From Bacteroidales bacterium (GTDB lineage: Bacteria > Bacteroidota > Bacteroidia > Bacteroidales > UBA932), in contig JAGDBO010000007.1 of the NCBI GenBank assembly GCA_017959005.1, positions 29,604 through 93,603 on the forward strand: 64,000 nucleotides of DNA, read 5' to 3'. This document shows, piece after piece, positions 46,487 through 55,100 of this stretch. Numbering within the stretch: position 1 is the stretch's first letter; each line of letters opens with the position of its first letter. Under the pieces are notes generated by a model. The model was not told where the DNA came from. It worked only from the letters and a program-made list of their open reading frames with translations, and ran no database searches. Position numbers and translations under genes: made by a program.

Positions 46487-48360
46487 TTGTAAAGATTGTA
46501 AACAATTCCAACTACCCTACTCCAAAATACGCAACTCCAATGTCTGCGGGTATGGATCTTAATGCAAACATAGATGCCCCAATAACATTGGCTCCGCTGG
46601 AGAGATGTCTGGTTCCTACGGGACTCTTCATTGAACTGCCGCAAGGGTATGAGGCTCAGATAAGACCACGCAGCGGACTGGCTGCAAAATACGGTATTAC
46701 AGTGGCTAACGCCCCGGGAACCATAGATGCGGACTATCGCGGAGAGATAAAGGTAATATTGGTAAACCTCTCCAAGGAGGAGTTTGTAATTAAGCCGGGT
46801 GAGAGAGTTGCTCAGATGGTTATTGCAAAGTATCAGCAGGTGCAGTGGAGTGTGGTGGATAAGTTGGATGAGACGCTCAGAGGTGAGGGAGGATTCGGCT
46901 CTACAGGTCTGGGTATTAAGGCAAACAACATCTCCGCCTCCAAGATAAGCAACGCCAACGGCAAGGCGGATATTGTAAAACTCTACACCGTATACCAGAG
47001 ATGCAGCGGCCTCTGCACAGATACCAGAAAACTTACGGAGGGGTGTCTCTTCTTTGCCCTCAAGGGTGAAAACTTTGACGGTAACGAGTTTATAGTAAAG
47101 GCATTGGAAGGAGGAGCAGCATACGTTGTAACTGATAATCCAAAGATGGCTAAAGAGGCTCGTAAGAAGTTCCCTAAGAGAATCATTCTTGTAGAGAGTT
47201 CTCTTAAGACTCTCCAACTTCTGGCAAAGCACCACCGTCTTCAGTTTAAGATTCCGGTAATAGGACTCACCGGAACCAACGGAAAGACCACAACTAAAGA
47301 GCTTATAAACGCCGTACTCTCAACAAGATACAAAGTCATTGCAACAGAGGGCAACTTTAACAATGATATTGGAGTTCCGCTCACTCTGTTAAGAATAGAT
47401 AAAGATACGGAGGTTGCAGTAGTGGAAATGGGAGCCTCTCATCCAAAAGATATTGCAACCCTCTCCTCAATAGTCTGCCCATCATTCGGTCTTATCACAA
47501 CCATAGGTAAGGCCCACCTCCAGGGATTCGGTTCATTGGAAGGAGTTATGAAAGCAAAGGGGGAACTCTATGATAACCTCCAGGAATACAAGAAGATAGC
47601 CTTTGTAAATACAGACAACCCTATACTTGTAAAGATGGCGGAAAAGAGGCCTAACCTTCAGATTGTGCCTTACGGAGTTACCAGCAACTGCGCCTACATC
47701 ATTCCGGGAAGTGACAAGGATCCGTTCCTCAAGATGGAGATTGCAGACCCTACCGGCTCATCAAAGGAGGGCAGAATGATTACCGTAAAGACCAACCTTA
47801 TAGGAGCTTACAACAGTGATAATGTTCTTGCGGCTCTCTGCATAGGAACCTACTTTGCAATCCCTACAGCAGATGCAATCAGAGCAATTGGTGCCTACGT
47901 TCCATCCAACAACCGCTCTCAGATGACAAAGACCAAGAGCAACATTCTTATCAAAGATACCTACAACGCCAACCCTACAAGTATGAAGTGCTCTCTCAAC
48001 AGCTTTGAGACTCTGCAGACTTCACGCTCAATGAAGGGGGGGAAGGTGCTGATTCTGGGAGATATGAGAGAACTGGGCAAGGAGTCGCAGAAGGAGCACA
48101 AAGATATTTTGGATACCGCACTTAAGATGCTGCCTTCAAAGATTCTGCTTGTTGGTGAGGAGTTCACAAAGGCATACAATGAACTCTTCTCCAAGAAATC
48201 TTCTGCAATCAAACAGGCAAAGGACAAAGTAGAAGTTAAGACCTTCCCTTCTACCTCAGAGGCTGGAGCTTTCCTTAAGGAGAACCCGCTCAAAGGTTGC
48301 ACCGTCCTTATAAAGGGCTCACACAGTGTAGGTTTGGAAAAACTGTTTGATCTGTTATAG
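46483..48360 (+). CDS. dut-murF: Dut-MurF fusion: dUTPase joined to UDP-MurNAc-tripeptide D-Ala-D-Ala ligase
   Basis: One 625-residue frame with two complete enzymes. Residues 1-142 are a trimeric-type dUTPase with all five motifs: SAGMDL (21-26), RPRSGLA (61-67), [10 protein letters not shown] (79-88), GERVAQ (106-111) and GEGGFGSTG (134-142). A 20-residue linker rich in Asn, Ser, Lys and Ala follows. From about residue 163 comes MurF, with N-terminal CTDTRKL, the ATP loop GTNGKTT (264-270), the [11 protein letters not shown] block and [11 protein letters not shown] near the C-terminal domain. dUTPase makes dUMP; MurF adds D-Ala-D-Ala to the peptidoglycan precursor. No ATG or ribosome-binding site is seen near the joint. 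The gene overlaps the flippase stop by four bases (ATGA). Confidence 0.95.
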   Translation: MIVKIVNNSNYPTPKYATPMSAGMDLNANIDAPITLAPLERCLVPTGLFIELPQGYEAQIRPRSGLAAKYGITVANAPGTIDADYRGEIKVILVNLSKEEFVIKPGERVAQMVIAKYQQVQWSVVDKLDETLRGEGGFGSTGLGIKANNISASKISNANGKADIVKLYTVYQRCSGLCTDTRKLTEGCLFFALKGENFDGNEFIVKALEGGAAYVVTDNPKMAKEARKKFPKRIILVESSLKTLQLLAKHHRLQFKIPVIGLTGTNGKTTTKELINAVLSTRYKVIATEGNFNNDIGVPLTLLRIDKDTEVAVVEMGASHPKDIATLSSIVCPSFGLITTIGKAHLQGFGSLEGVMKAKGELYDNLQEYKKIAFVNTDNPILVKMAEKRPNLQIVPYGVTSNCAYIIPGSDKDPFLKMEIADPTGSSKEGRMITVKTNLIGAYNSDNVLAALCIGTYFAIPTADAIRAIGAYVPSNNRSQMTKTKSNILIKDTYNANPTSMKCSLNSFETLQTSRSMKGGKVLILGDMRELGKESQKEHKDILDTALKMLPSKILLVGEEFTKAYNELFSKKSSAIKQAKDKVEVKTFPSTSEAGAFLKENPLKGCTVLIKGSHSVGLEKLFDLL

Positions 48361-48362
48361 AG

Positions 48363-49538
48363 ATGTTTAGGAGAATTCTTTTAAGTGTTGTGTTTTTGCT
48401 GGCAACTGTTTCTCTCTTTGCTCAGACGGAGAGGACTCAGCCGGAACCCACAATAAACCAGGATAATACCGTAACCTTCCATTTTGCCGCTCCTACGGCA
48501 GACTCTGTTTTTGTAGACGGAGATTTCCTACCGGACAACAAGCGCCATCAAAAAATGCAGAGGGGAGAGAACGGTGTATGGGTATACATAACGGAGAAAC
48601 CTCTGGAGCCTGAGATCTACACCTACTCCTATTTCATTAATGGAAACAGAGTTGAGGATCCATACAACATATTCGTTTGGAGAAACTGCGCCTCCTTCTA
48701 TAACATCTTTATTATCAACGGAGAAAGGACTAGGAACTATGTAAATAAAGATGTGCCTCACGGCTCGGTTGCAAAGGTATGGTACCCTTCCGCTTCATTC
48801 AGCAACAGCCGCAGAATGAGTATCTATACTCCTCCGGGATATAACCCGCGCGGCAGCAAAAAGTATCCGGTCTTCTATCTTCTTCACGGAGCGGGACAGG
48901 ATGAAGATTCCTGGCTGGGCTTTGGAAGAATGGCTCAGATAATGGATAACCTTATCAGAGAGGGAAAGGTAAAGCCTATGATTGTTGTGATGCCTAACGG
49001 AAACGTTTCTCAGCAATCTGCACCGCTGGAAGGATCAGACAGTTACATACTTCCAACCTTCTTCCCTCCAAGAACAATGAACGGGGAGTTTGAGGCAAGT
49101 TTCAATGAGATAATCTCATTTGTAGAGAGCAATTACAGGGTTAAAAAATCCAAAGATTCAAGAGCAATAGGCGGCCTGAGCATGGGCGGCTTCCACTCAA
49201 TTTACATCTCCGCCAACAACCCAAAACTCTTTGGTTATGTTGGCCTTTTCTCCCCGGTTCTGGACCCTTCAATTGCCCAACCGGCAAACAAGACAGGTTT
49301 CGAACTTTCAGAGATTTACATAAATTTTGAACAGAAACTGAAAACTCAGTTTGAAAAGGCTCCGCTATATTGGATTGGTGTTGGTGATAAAGACCCTTAC
49401 AAACCGCAGGTAGACAAACTTAGAACACTTCTCAACAATAACAACCTTCAGTACAGTTACAACGAGACCTCAGGCGGCCACGTCTGGACCAACTGGAGAA
49501 TCTACTTAGAGGAATTCCTACCACTGCTGTTCCAATAA
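48363..49538 (+). CDS. Exported esterase (esterase D/feruloyl-esterase-like) with E-set domain
   Basis: A 391-residue secreted hydrolase. Signal peptide: about residues 1-20 (SLFAQ). A CBM48/E-set-like beta domain (about 30-125) with VTFHFAAPTADSVFVDGDF precedes an alpha/beta-hydrolase domain. YLLHGAGQDEDSW marks the oxyanion region, the nucleophile is Ser273 in GGLSMGGFHS, and the histidine is in SGGHVWTNWR near the end. In gut Bacteroidota, this architecture deacylates plant polysaccharides (feruloyl or acetyl groups), but it also occurs in enzymes for other esters. It starts two bases after the dut-murF stop, so it may be expressed with that operon. Confidence 0.88.
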   Translation: MFRRILLSVVFLLATVSLFAQTERTQPEPTINQDNTVTFHFAAPTADSVFVDGDFLPDNKRHQKMQRGENGVWVYITEKPLEPEIYTYSYFINGNRVEDPYNIFVWRNCASFYNIFIINGERTRNYVNKDVPHGSVAKVWYPSASFSNSRRMSIYTPPGYNPRGSKKYPVFYLLHGAGQDEDSWLGFGRMAQIMDNLIREGKVKPMIVVMPNGNVSQQSAPLEGSDSYILPTFFPPRTMNGEFEASFNEIISFVESNYRVKKSKDSRAIGGLSMGGFHSIYISANNPKLFGYVGLFSPVLDPSIAQPANKTGFELSEIYINFEQKLKTQFEKAPLYWIGVGDKDPYKPQVDKLRTLLNNNNLQYSYNETSGGHVWTNWRIYLEEFLPLLFQ

Positions 49539-49563
49539 CAGCCGACGCCCCCTCACACTCTCT

Positions 49564-50190
49564 TTATTCCACAGAGTAAGAGACTCTTACAAGAACACAC
49601 TGTCTAGGAACTGATAGCTCTGTATTTTGATTTAGATAAGAGACTATACAAGTATTAAAGTCATTGTTGAGTTTGTTATCAACATTCCAATGCAACCTGT
49701 TGTTTGATGCACTGAGAGAGTCCGGTAATATATAGAATGAACGAGCCACACCACCTGAAGTTCTATCTCTCAAGGTAAATGAAGCATCTGTGTGGAATGT
49801 TTCATAGGGCAACAAAATCCCCCATAATGGCGGAAAAGATGATGACATTAATTCTAAAGCATCATCTATATCAACATGACTTAAGAGAGGTGTCATCAAA
49901 CTAGTATTATCTTCAATAACAATCCCATTCTGTTTTAAAGAATAGACTCCCAAAAAAACGATACTATTCGTACCGGAAAGACTGACTGAATTGAAGGCCT
50001 TTAACTTAACATTAAACTCTATGTTTGTGAGCGTATCTACAAATTGCCATGTGCCCTGATAAGCAACTTTGGCGCTGTCCAAAGAATTAGACTGAACACC
50101 CGGAGGATTGAAATCCAGTTGACCAAACAGTTCTGAAGATGTCAAAACACTCACTAATAGGCTTATAACAATGAACAATAGTTTTCTCAT
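49564..50190 (-). CDS. Small secreted protein of unknown function
   Basis: A 208-residue protein that I do not recognise. The start at 50190 gives a signal peptide MRKLLFIVISLLVSVL ending at LFGQ (about residue 24). The mature part is a beta-rich domain: YQGTWQFVDTLTNIEFNVKLKAFN (about 45-68) recalls small DUF6705-like or lipocalin-like Bacteroidota proteins, but this is weak. No lipobox, catalytic motif or repeat is visible. Its base composition looks more A/T-rich than the neighbours, and it is not part of the adjacent conserved cluster, so recent acquisition is possible. Confidence 0.6.
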   Translation of the reverse strand: MRKLLFIVISLLVSVLTSSELFGQLDFNPPGVQSNSLDSAKVAYQGTWQFVDTLTNIEFNVKLKAFNSVSLSGTNSIVFLGVYSLKQNGIVIEDNTSLMTPLLSHVDIDDALELMSSSFPPLWGILLPYETFHTDASFTLRDRTSGGVARSFYILPDSLSASNNRLHWNVDNKLNNDFNTCIVSYLNQNTELSVPRQCVLVRVSYSVE

Positions 50191-50235
50191 ACTATTACTA
50201 ATTTGAAAATGTTGTAAAACAGTTTGTTCCAATAG

Positions 50236-51129
50236 CTATTCCTTGTGCAGGGTGATGACATCTATTTCAGGCCAGGCACCAAGGCGGAAACGTATCATAC
50301 CTCCAATGCCCGTAGAGACAAAGAGTTGCTGGTTGCCCTCTTTATAGAGGCCGCCCCAGTAAGGACCAACCATCCACCTTGCAAATGAGAACTTGCCTAT
50401 TCTGAAATGGCCGCCGTGTGTGTGGCCTGAAAGAGTGAGTGGAATCTCTTTTTTTCCCAACACTTTGTGTCTCCAGAACCAGGGGTCATGAGAGAGGAGG
50501 ATTGTGAAGCAGTCTGACGGAACGCCCTCCATTGCCTTATCCAAATCTGCCAGGTGAAGCCTTCCTACTTTGCCCTCATTTTCCACTCCGGCTATTGCAA
50601 GACTTGAGGTAGAATCTCCTATGATAATATTCTCATTCAAAAGCACTTGCCATCCCATGTTGCGTTCCGTTTCAACCAATTTGTTCTTATCTTTTACAAC
50701 AGAGGAGGGATTCTTTCTAAGTTGGCCGTAAATGGCATAATCGTGATTACCCAAAACGGAAATGACACCGTAACGAGCCTTTAAGCGGGAGAGAATATCT
50801 GTAAAAGGAGCAAGTTCTTTACTCTGTTTTGAGACTATATCTCCAGTAAAAACAATCAAATCAGGATTTTGTGCGTTAATGGTATCTACTATTTTTGAAA
50901 CGCACTGAGGACATTTGACAAAATTATTCAGATGAAGATCTGAAATCTGAACTATCTTAAAGTTGTTAAACTCCTTTGGCAGAGTGTTATCTGAGATTAC
51001 TTGCTCTTTTACAACAAGACGTTTCCAACCGGATGTAAAGCCATAAAAAACTGAAGCAATGACAATTACGGCAAGGATGAGCCCTGCCGCTTTCAATACT
51101 TTACGGCCAAATGAAGAGCATTTCTTCAT
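50236..51129 (-). CDS. Membrane-anchored metallophosphoesterase (YkuE-like)
   Basis: A 297-residue calcineurin-type phosphoesterase with an N-terminal membrane segment (about residues 12-33). Metal-binding motifs appear in order: ISDLHLN (61-67), VFTGDIV (95-101), LGNHDYAIYG (125-134), LSHDPWF and SGHTHGGHF (235-243). The group includes UDP-diacylglucosamine-type and other lipid-headgroup phosphatases, and the active site probably faces the periplasm. The start overlaps the stop of def by one base. The physiological substrate is not known. Confidence 0.88.
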   Translation of the reverse strand: MKKCSSFGRKVLKAAGLILAVIVIASVFYGFTSGWKRLVVKEQVISDNTLPKEFNNFKIVQISDLHLNNFVKCPQCVSKIVDTINAQNPDLIVFTGDIVSKQSKELAPFTDILSRLKARYGVISVLGNHDYAIYGQLRKNPSSVVKDKNKLVETERNMGWQVLLNENIIIGDSTSSLAIAGVENEGKVGRLHLADLDKAMEGVPSDCFTILLSHDPWFWRHKVLGKKEIPLTLSGHTHGGHFRIGKFSFARWMVGPYWGGLYKEGNQQLFVSTGIGGMIRFRLGAWPEIDVITLHKE

Positions 51130-51674
51130 TATTTGATTTTATAACGGGGATGGAAGTTGCGGCTCTCCAGTTTGCGGAGTTTGCCGCCTATGAGTTTGCG
51201 GCGAATCTGTGAAACGCGGTCTACAAAGAGGTGGCCGTCTAAATGGTCAAGTTCATGCTGAACCATACGGCAACCGAATCCACTGAACTCCTCTGTAACC
51301 TCCTGGCGCTTCTCATTGATATAACGTACTTTAATCTTGCTTGGACGGATTACGTTGCAGTTGATGTCTGGAACGCTGAGACACCCTTCAGAGTACTCCG
51401 ATGTCTCTTCACTCTTCTCCAGAATCTCCGGATTAATCATAAAACGCTTAAAATCTTTTAGTTCCGGATAGTCATCTGCTATGTCTGTTCCGTCTACTAT
51501 AAGAACTCTCAGACTCTTTCCCACCTGCGGAGCGGCAATTCCCACGCCGTCTGCATTTTTCATAGTCTCATACATATCGTTAAGCAGAGTATCCAACCCC
51601 TCCATATTGGGATCTACGGGTTTTGCTATCTCTCTGAGGACCGGTTGTCCATATACATATATAGGTAGTACCAT
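51129..51674 (-). CDS. def: Peptide deformylase
   Basis: A 181-residue iron/zinc hydrolase that removes the N-formyl group from nascent proteins. All three active-site motifs are present: GIAAPQVG (46-53), EGCLSVP (95-101) and QHELDHLDGHLFVD (138-151). It overlaps the phosphoesterase start by one base and stands four bases from ruvX, giving the common Bacteroidota order ruvX-def. Confidence 0.97.
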   Translation of the reverse strand: MVLPIYVYGQPVLREIAKPVDPNMEGLDTLLNDMYETMKNADGVGIAAPQVGKSLRVLIVDGTDIADDYPELKDFKRFMINPEILEKSEETSEYSEGCLSVPDINCNVIRPSKIKVRYINEKRQEVTEEFSGFGCRMVQHELDHLDGHLFVDRVSQIRRKLIGGKLRKLESRNFHPRYKIK

Positions 51675-51678
51675 ATCT

Positions 51679-52095
51679 CTAAATATTTTTCCTGTCCATA
51701 TACCCCTGCAAAATCAGTGCTGCGCTTATTTTATCTGCAGCGCCTTTTTGGCTACGGTCAGATTTTTTCATACCACCCTCAATCATAGCGCGTTGCGCCA
51801 GAGTAGTGGTAAAGCGCTCATCCTCTAAAACTATCGGGATATTGGGGAAATTCTTCTTAAGGTTCTTCAAAAAAGGGTCAACATACTGTGCGCATTCGGC
51901 CGGAGTGTTGTTGAGATTTTTGGGATATCCCACCACAAATAGAGTGATAGTCTCACTCTGAGCATAGTTTTTGAGATATTCAATTATCTTTGCAGAGGAT
52001 ACTGTGTCTAGAGCGGAGGCAAAAATGCCGAGGGGATCACTTACTGCAACCCCAACCCTTTTTCTTCCGTAATCTATTCCGATTATCCTCTCCAT
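51679..52095 (-). CDS. ruvX: Holliday junction resolvase RuvX / YqgF family
   Basis: A 138-residue RNase H-fold protein. The start at 52095 gives MERIIGIDYGRKRVGVAVSD; the upstream ATG at 52161 lies inside the divergent gene. Catalytic acidic residues lie in GIDYGRKRVG, in LEDERFTT near residue 98 and in AADKISAALILQGY near the end. The family takes part in pre-16S rRNA 5' processing and perhaps junction resolution. A -7 element (minus TAACTTTG, 52104-52111) is nine bases upstream. Confidence 0.93.
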   Translation of the reverse strand: MERIIGIDYGRKRVGVAVSDPLGIFASALDTVSSAKIIEYLKNYAQSETITLFVVGYPKNLNNTPAECAQYVDPFLKNLKKNFPNIPIVLEDERFTTTLAQRAMIEGGMKKSDRSQKGAADKISAALILQGYMDRKNI

Positions 52096-52103
52096 ACGGA
52101 GGA

Positions 52104-52111
52104 CAAAGTTA
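52104..52111 (-). promoter_or_regulatory. ruvX-def -7 promoter element
   Basis: Minus-strand TAACTTTG, nine bases before the ruvX start codon. Any -33 element must lie inside the divergent gene that starts at 52121; no clear TTTG was found. Confidence 0.45.
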
Positions 52112-52120
52112 GGTAATTTT

Positions 52121-52480
52121 ATGTTAAAGATACTTTCAGACAAATACCACCTGAAGTTCACTCAGGAAGAGCCTGAGAAAGACCTTTTTGTGGTTAAGGG
52201 AAGCGGTAGGAGCATTCTGCTTACCCTTCTGCTTGTTGTAGTGGGCGGATTCCTGCTCTCTTTTGTGGTAATAATGGTAACGCCGCTAAAGAGGCTTTTG
52301 CCGGGCTACCCAACAGAGCAAACCCGCAAGGAGATGGTGGAAAACCGCATAATGGTAGATTCACTTAAACAACAGATAAATCAGTGGCAGAAGGAGATGA
52401 AGGCCATTCAGCTTGTAACCTCAGGCATGACTCCGGATAACCAGCCAAAAATGGAGGAGGAGAATGAGCAGGGAAGATAG
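52121..52480 (+). CDS. M23-type N-terminal membrane protein without peptidase domain
   Basis: A 119-residue protein with a short soluble start, one membrane helix (about residues 32-53), the segment VTPLKRLLPGYPTEQTRKEM and a coiled-coil (about 73-98). This region resembles, from memory, the N-terminal part of a Bacteroidota M23 metallopeptidase that has a TPIRNYLPGY-like segment followed by a coiled-coil. The LytM/M23 domain that normally follows is missing, and the reading frame ends at 52480, overlapping dxr by 17 bases. It could be a truncated remnant, or a small anchor with a scaffolding role. No frameshift that would restore a peptidase is visible because dxr begins here. Confidence 0.6.
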   Translation: MLKILSDKYHLKFTQEEPEKDLFVVKGSGRSILLTLLLVVVGGFLLSFVVIMVTPLKRLLPGYPTEQTRKEMVENRIMVDSLKQQINQWQKEMKAIQLVTSGMTPDNQPKMEEENEQGR

Positions 52481-53630
52481 ACGCAGGATTGCCATACTGG
52501 GCTCTACCGGCTCAATAGGAACCCAGGCTTTGGATGTGATTTCTCAGCATCCGGATTTGTTTCAGGTGGAGATGCTCTCTGCCGGCAGCAATGCAGAACT
52601 TCTGATTCAGCAAGCAAAACAGTTTAACCCGAATTCTGTAGTAATCTGTAACAAAGAGCGTTACCAGGAGGTAAAGGATGCTTTGGACCCTCTGGATATT
52701 AAGGTCTTTGCAGGTGTGGAATCTGCCGGAGAACTCTCCGGAGGAAGCAACGTAGATATAGTACTTGCCGCAATGGTAGGCTTTAGCGGACTCTCTCCAA
52801 CAATCACTGCAATAAAGAAGGGAAAGATTATTGCCCTTGCAAACAAGGAGACACTGGTTGCTGCAGGAAGCATAATAAGTAAACTGTCCGCAGAGTACAA
52901 CGCCCCTATAATTCCCGTAGACTCAGAGCATTCCGCAATCTTCCAGTCACTGCAGGGAGAGAGAACTCAGATAGAAAAACTTCTGCTTACAGCCAGCGGA
53001 GGTCCTTTTAGATATACAGATGTTTCTGAGTTTGAGAACATTACAATGGAACAAGCTCTCAACCATCCTAACTGGAATATGGGAGCAAAGGTCACAATTG
53101 ACTCAGCCACAATGATGAACAAGGGTTTGGAGATTATGGAGGCGGCCTGGCTCTTCAACGTTCCAGTGGAGAAGATTGAGGTAGTGGTTCATCCTCAATC
53201 TATTGTACACTCTATGGTACAGTTTGTAGACGGCAGTATAAAGGCACAGTTGGGCTTCCCGGATATGAGAGTTCCTATCCAGTACGCACTCTCCTATCCT
53301 GTACGTATATCTCTGAATACAAAGAGGATAAGCTTCTCGGAGCTAAAAGAACTTACCTTCTCCGCTCCGGATCTGAACAAGTTTGTTTGCCTTAGAATAG
53401 CATATGACTGCTTTAAGAAGGGAGGCAACATTCCTTGTGCAATGAACGGAGCCAACGAGGTTGCAGTTGAAGCATTTTTGAACAAAAAGATAAAATTTAC
53501 CCAGATACCTCAGCTTATTGAAAAGACCCTTGAAAAAATCTCTTTCATTCCTGTATGCACGTTGGATGAAATTTTTGAAACAGACAGAGTTTCAAAGGTT
53601 TATGCAAGAGAGCTTTTAAGTAAATTTTAA
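52464..53630 (+). CDS. dxr: 1-deoxy-D-xylulose 5-phosphate reductoisomerase
   Basis: A 388-residue enzyme of the MEP isoprenoid pathway that makes 2-C-methyl-D-erythritol 4-phosphate with NADPH. The nucleotide-binding site LGSTGSIGTQALDV is at residues 11-24. ALANKETLVAAG (about 121-132), PVDSEHSAIFQ (about 152-162) and SGGPFR with the metal ligands follow; ATVDWS-type sequence is replaced by KVTIDSATMMNKGLE. Length and motifs are standard. It precedes rseP by 18 bases. Confidence 0.97.
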   Translation: MSREDRRRIAILGSTGSIGTQALDVISQHPDLFQVEMLSAGSNAELLIQQAKQFNPNSVVICNKERYQEVKDALDPLDIKVFAGVESAGELSGGSNVDIVLAAMVGFSGLSPTITAIKKGKIIALANKETLVAAGSIISKLSAEYNAPIIPVDSEHSAIFQSLQGERTQIEKLLLTASGGPFRYTDVSEFENITMEQALNHPNWNMGAKVTIDSATMMNKGLEIMEAAWLFNVPVEKIEVVVHPQSIVHSMVQFVDGSIKAQLGFPDMRVPIQYALSYPVRISLNTKRISFSELKELTFSAPDLNKFVCLRIAYDCFKKGGNIPCAMNGANEVAVEAFLNKKIKFTQIPQLIEKTLEKISFIPVCTLDEIFETDRVSKVYARELLSKF

Positions 53631-53648
53631 CCGCACGCAGTTTTTATC

Positions 53649-55016
53649 ATGGCAGTTTTAATTAAGATAGTTCAAGTTATACTGGCACTCAGTCTGCTGG
53701 TTTTGGTTCACGAGTTCGGACACTTCTTCTTTGCAAGATTGTTCAAGATAAAGGTGGAGAAGTTTTACCTCTTCTTTGACGCAGGGTTTGCACTCTTCAG
53801 ATGGAAGCCTAAAAAGTCTGATACTGAGTACGGTATAGGCTGGTTGCCAATTGGAGGTTACTGCAAGATTGCGGGAATGATAGATGAGTCTATGGACAAG
53901 GAGCAGCTCAAGAGTGAACCTAAACCTTGGGAGTTCCGTTCACATCCAGCCTGGCAGAGATTCTTTGTTTTGTTCGGAGGTGTATTCTTCAACGTCATAC
54001 TTGCTATAGTAATCTATACCGTAATGATGTGCACCTGGGGAGAGCAGTACATTAAGAACTCGGATGTAACTACCGGTATAGCAACCAATGAGTTAGGACG
54101 TGAGATCGGTTTCCGCAATGCAGACAAGGTGATTGCATTTGACGGAAAAGAGGTTGAGAAGTTTGATGAACTCCGCATACAACTCATTCAGAATCAGGCA
54201 GCAGAGGCAACAGTTGAAAGAGCCGGCAAGGAGATGACACTTAGCATTGACCCTAACTACATGCCTGCAATTTTGGAGAGTGCAGACCTCTTTGACTACG
54301 GTATACCGTTTGTGGTTCAGGAGATTCCGGATACTTCATCAAATGCAGGAGCAGGTCTGCTTGCAGGTGACAGGATTGTTGCAATCACCTCTTTGGCAGA
54401 TACCCTCGGGAAGGAAGAGGGAGGACATGAACTGATGCTCTCAGAGGTGAGAGAGTTCCTTGCAAATCATCCGGGGCAGCAGATAGAGGCAATGGTGCAG
54501 AGAACTGTTAACGAGAAGGATACAACCCTTCAGATTCCGCTCAAGGTTAATGAGAACGGATTGCTGGAGATTCTTATAGACGGAGACCTTTCCAACTACT
54601 ACAAGATTACTGAGCACAAATACTCCGCACTTGCTGCAATTCCTGCAGGAATCAAGAAGGCCGGAGAACAGATATCCAACTACTGGAAGCAGTTGAAACT
54701 AATCTTCACACCTAAGACTCAGGCATATAAGTCTGTGGGTAGTTTCATTGCAATAGGACAGATTTTCCCTGGCGTTTGGAACTGGAGATCATTCTGGGCC
54801 ATAACCGCCTTCCTCTCAATAATGTTGGCGGTTCTGAACATACTCCCTATTCCGGCACTGGACGGCGGCCACATATTATTCACTCTTTATGAGATGGTTA
54901 CAGGGCGCAAACCAAGTGACAAGTTCCTTATGGTGGCGCAGACCGTAGGTATGATTCTTCTGATTGCCCTAATGATTTTGGCATTCGGAAATGATATACT
55001 CCGTCTTCTGAAGTAG
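53649..55016 (+). CDS. rseP: RIP-type site-2 zinc metalloprotease RseP
   Basis: A 455-residue intramembrane protease. Zinc ligands His21 and His25 lie in HEFGHFFFAR within the first helix and the second site is NILPIPALDGGH (about residues 398-409). A large periplasmic part between them (about 125-340) contains one or two PDZ domains, including the ATGI/NADKVIAFDGKEV segment. Four membrane helices match the family. It cleaves anti-sigma factors or signal-peptide remnants within the membrane. The dxr-rseP pairing is common in Bacteroidota. Confidence 0.95.
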   Translation: MAVLIKIVQVILALSLLVLVHEFGHFFFARLFKIKVEKFYLFFDAGFALFRWKPKKSDTEYGIGWLPIGGYCKIAGMIDESMDKEQLKSEPKPWEFRSHPAWQRFFVLFGGVFFNVILAIVIYTVMMCTWGEQYIKNSDVTTGIATNELGREIGFRNADKVIAFDGKEVEKFDELRIQLIQNQAAEATVERAGKEMTLSIDPNYMPAILESADLFDYGIPFVVQEIPDTSSNAGAGLLAGDRIVAITSLADTLGKEEGGHELMLSEVREFLANHPGQQIEAMVQRTVNEKDTTLQIPLKVNENGLLEILIDGDLSNYYKITEHKYSALAAIPAGIKKAGEQISNYWKQLKLIFTPKTQAYKSVGSFIAIGQIFPGVWNWRSFWAITAFLSIMLAVLNILPIPALDGGHILFTLYEMVTGRKPSDKFLMVAQTVGMILLIALMILAFGNDILRLLK

Positions 55017-55054
55017 CTGCATATTGATAAATAATTGATGTTTCAAAGAGGGGT

Positions 55055-55080
55055 GTTAAGGTCAAATACCCTTAACTTTG
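55055..55080 (+). promoter_or_regulatory. DUF4837 gene promoter with inverted repeat
   Basis: TAACTTTG (55073-55080) is the -7 element. GTTAAGG (55055-55061) and CCTTAAC (55070-55076) form a perfect 7-bp inverted repeat with an 8-base spacer, and the right arm covers the first bases of the -7 element. No T run follows, so an operator is more likely than a terminator. The -33 TTTG is missing. Confidence 0.5.
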
Positions 55081-55100
55081 GTCTGTAAAACAGAATCAAT

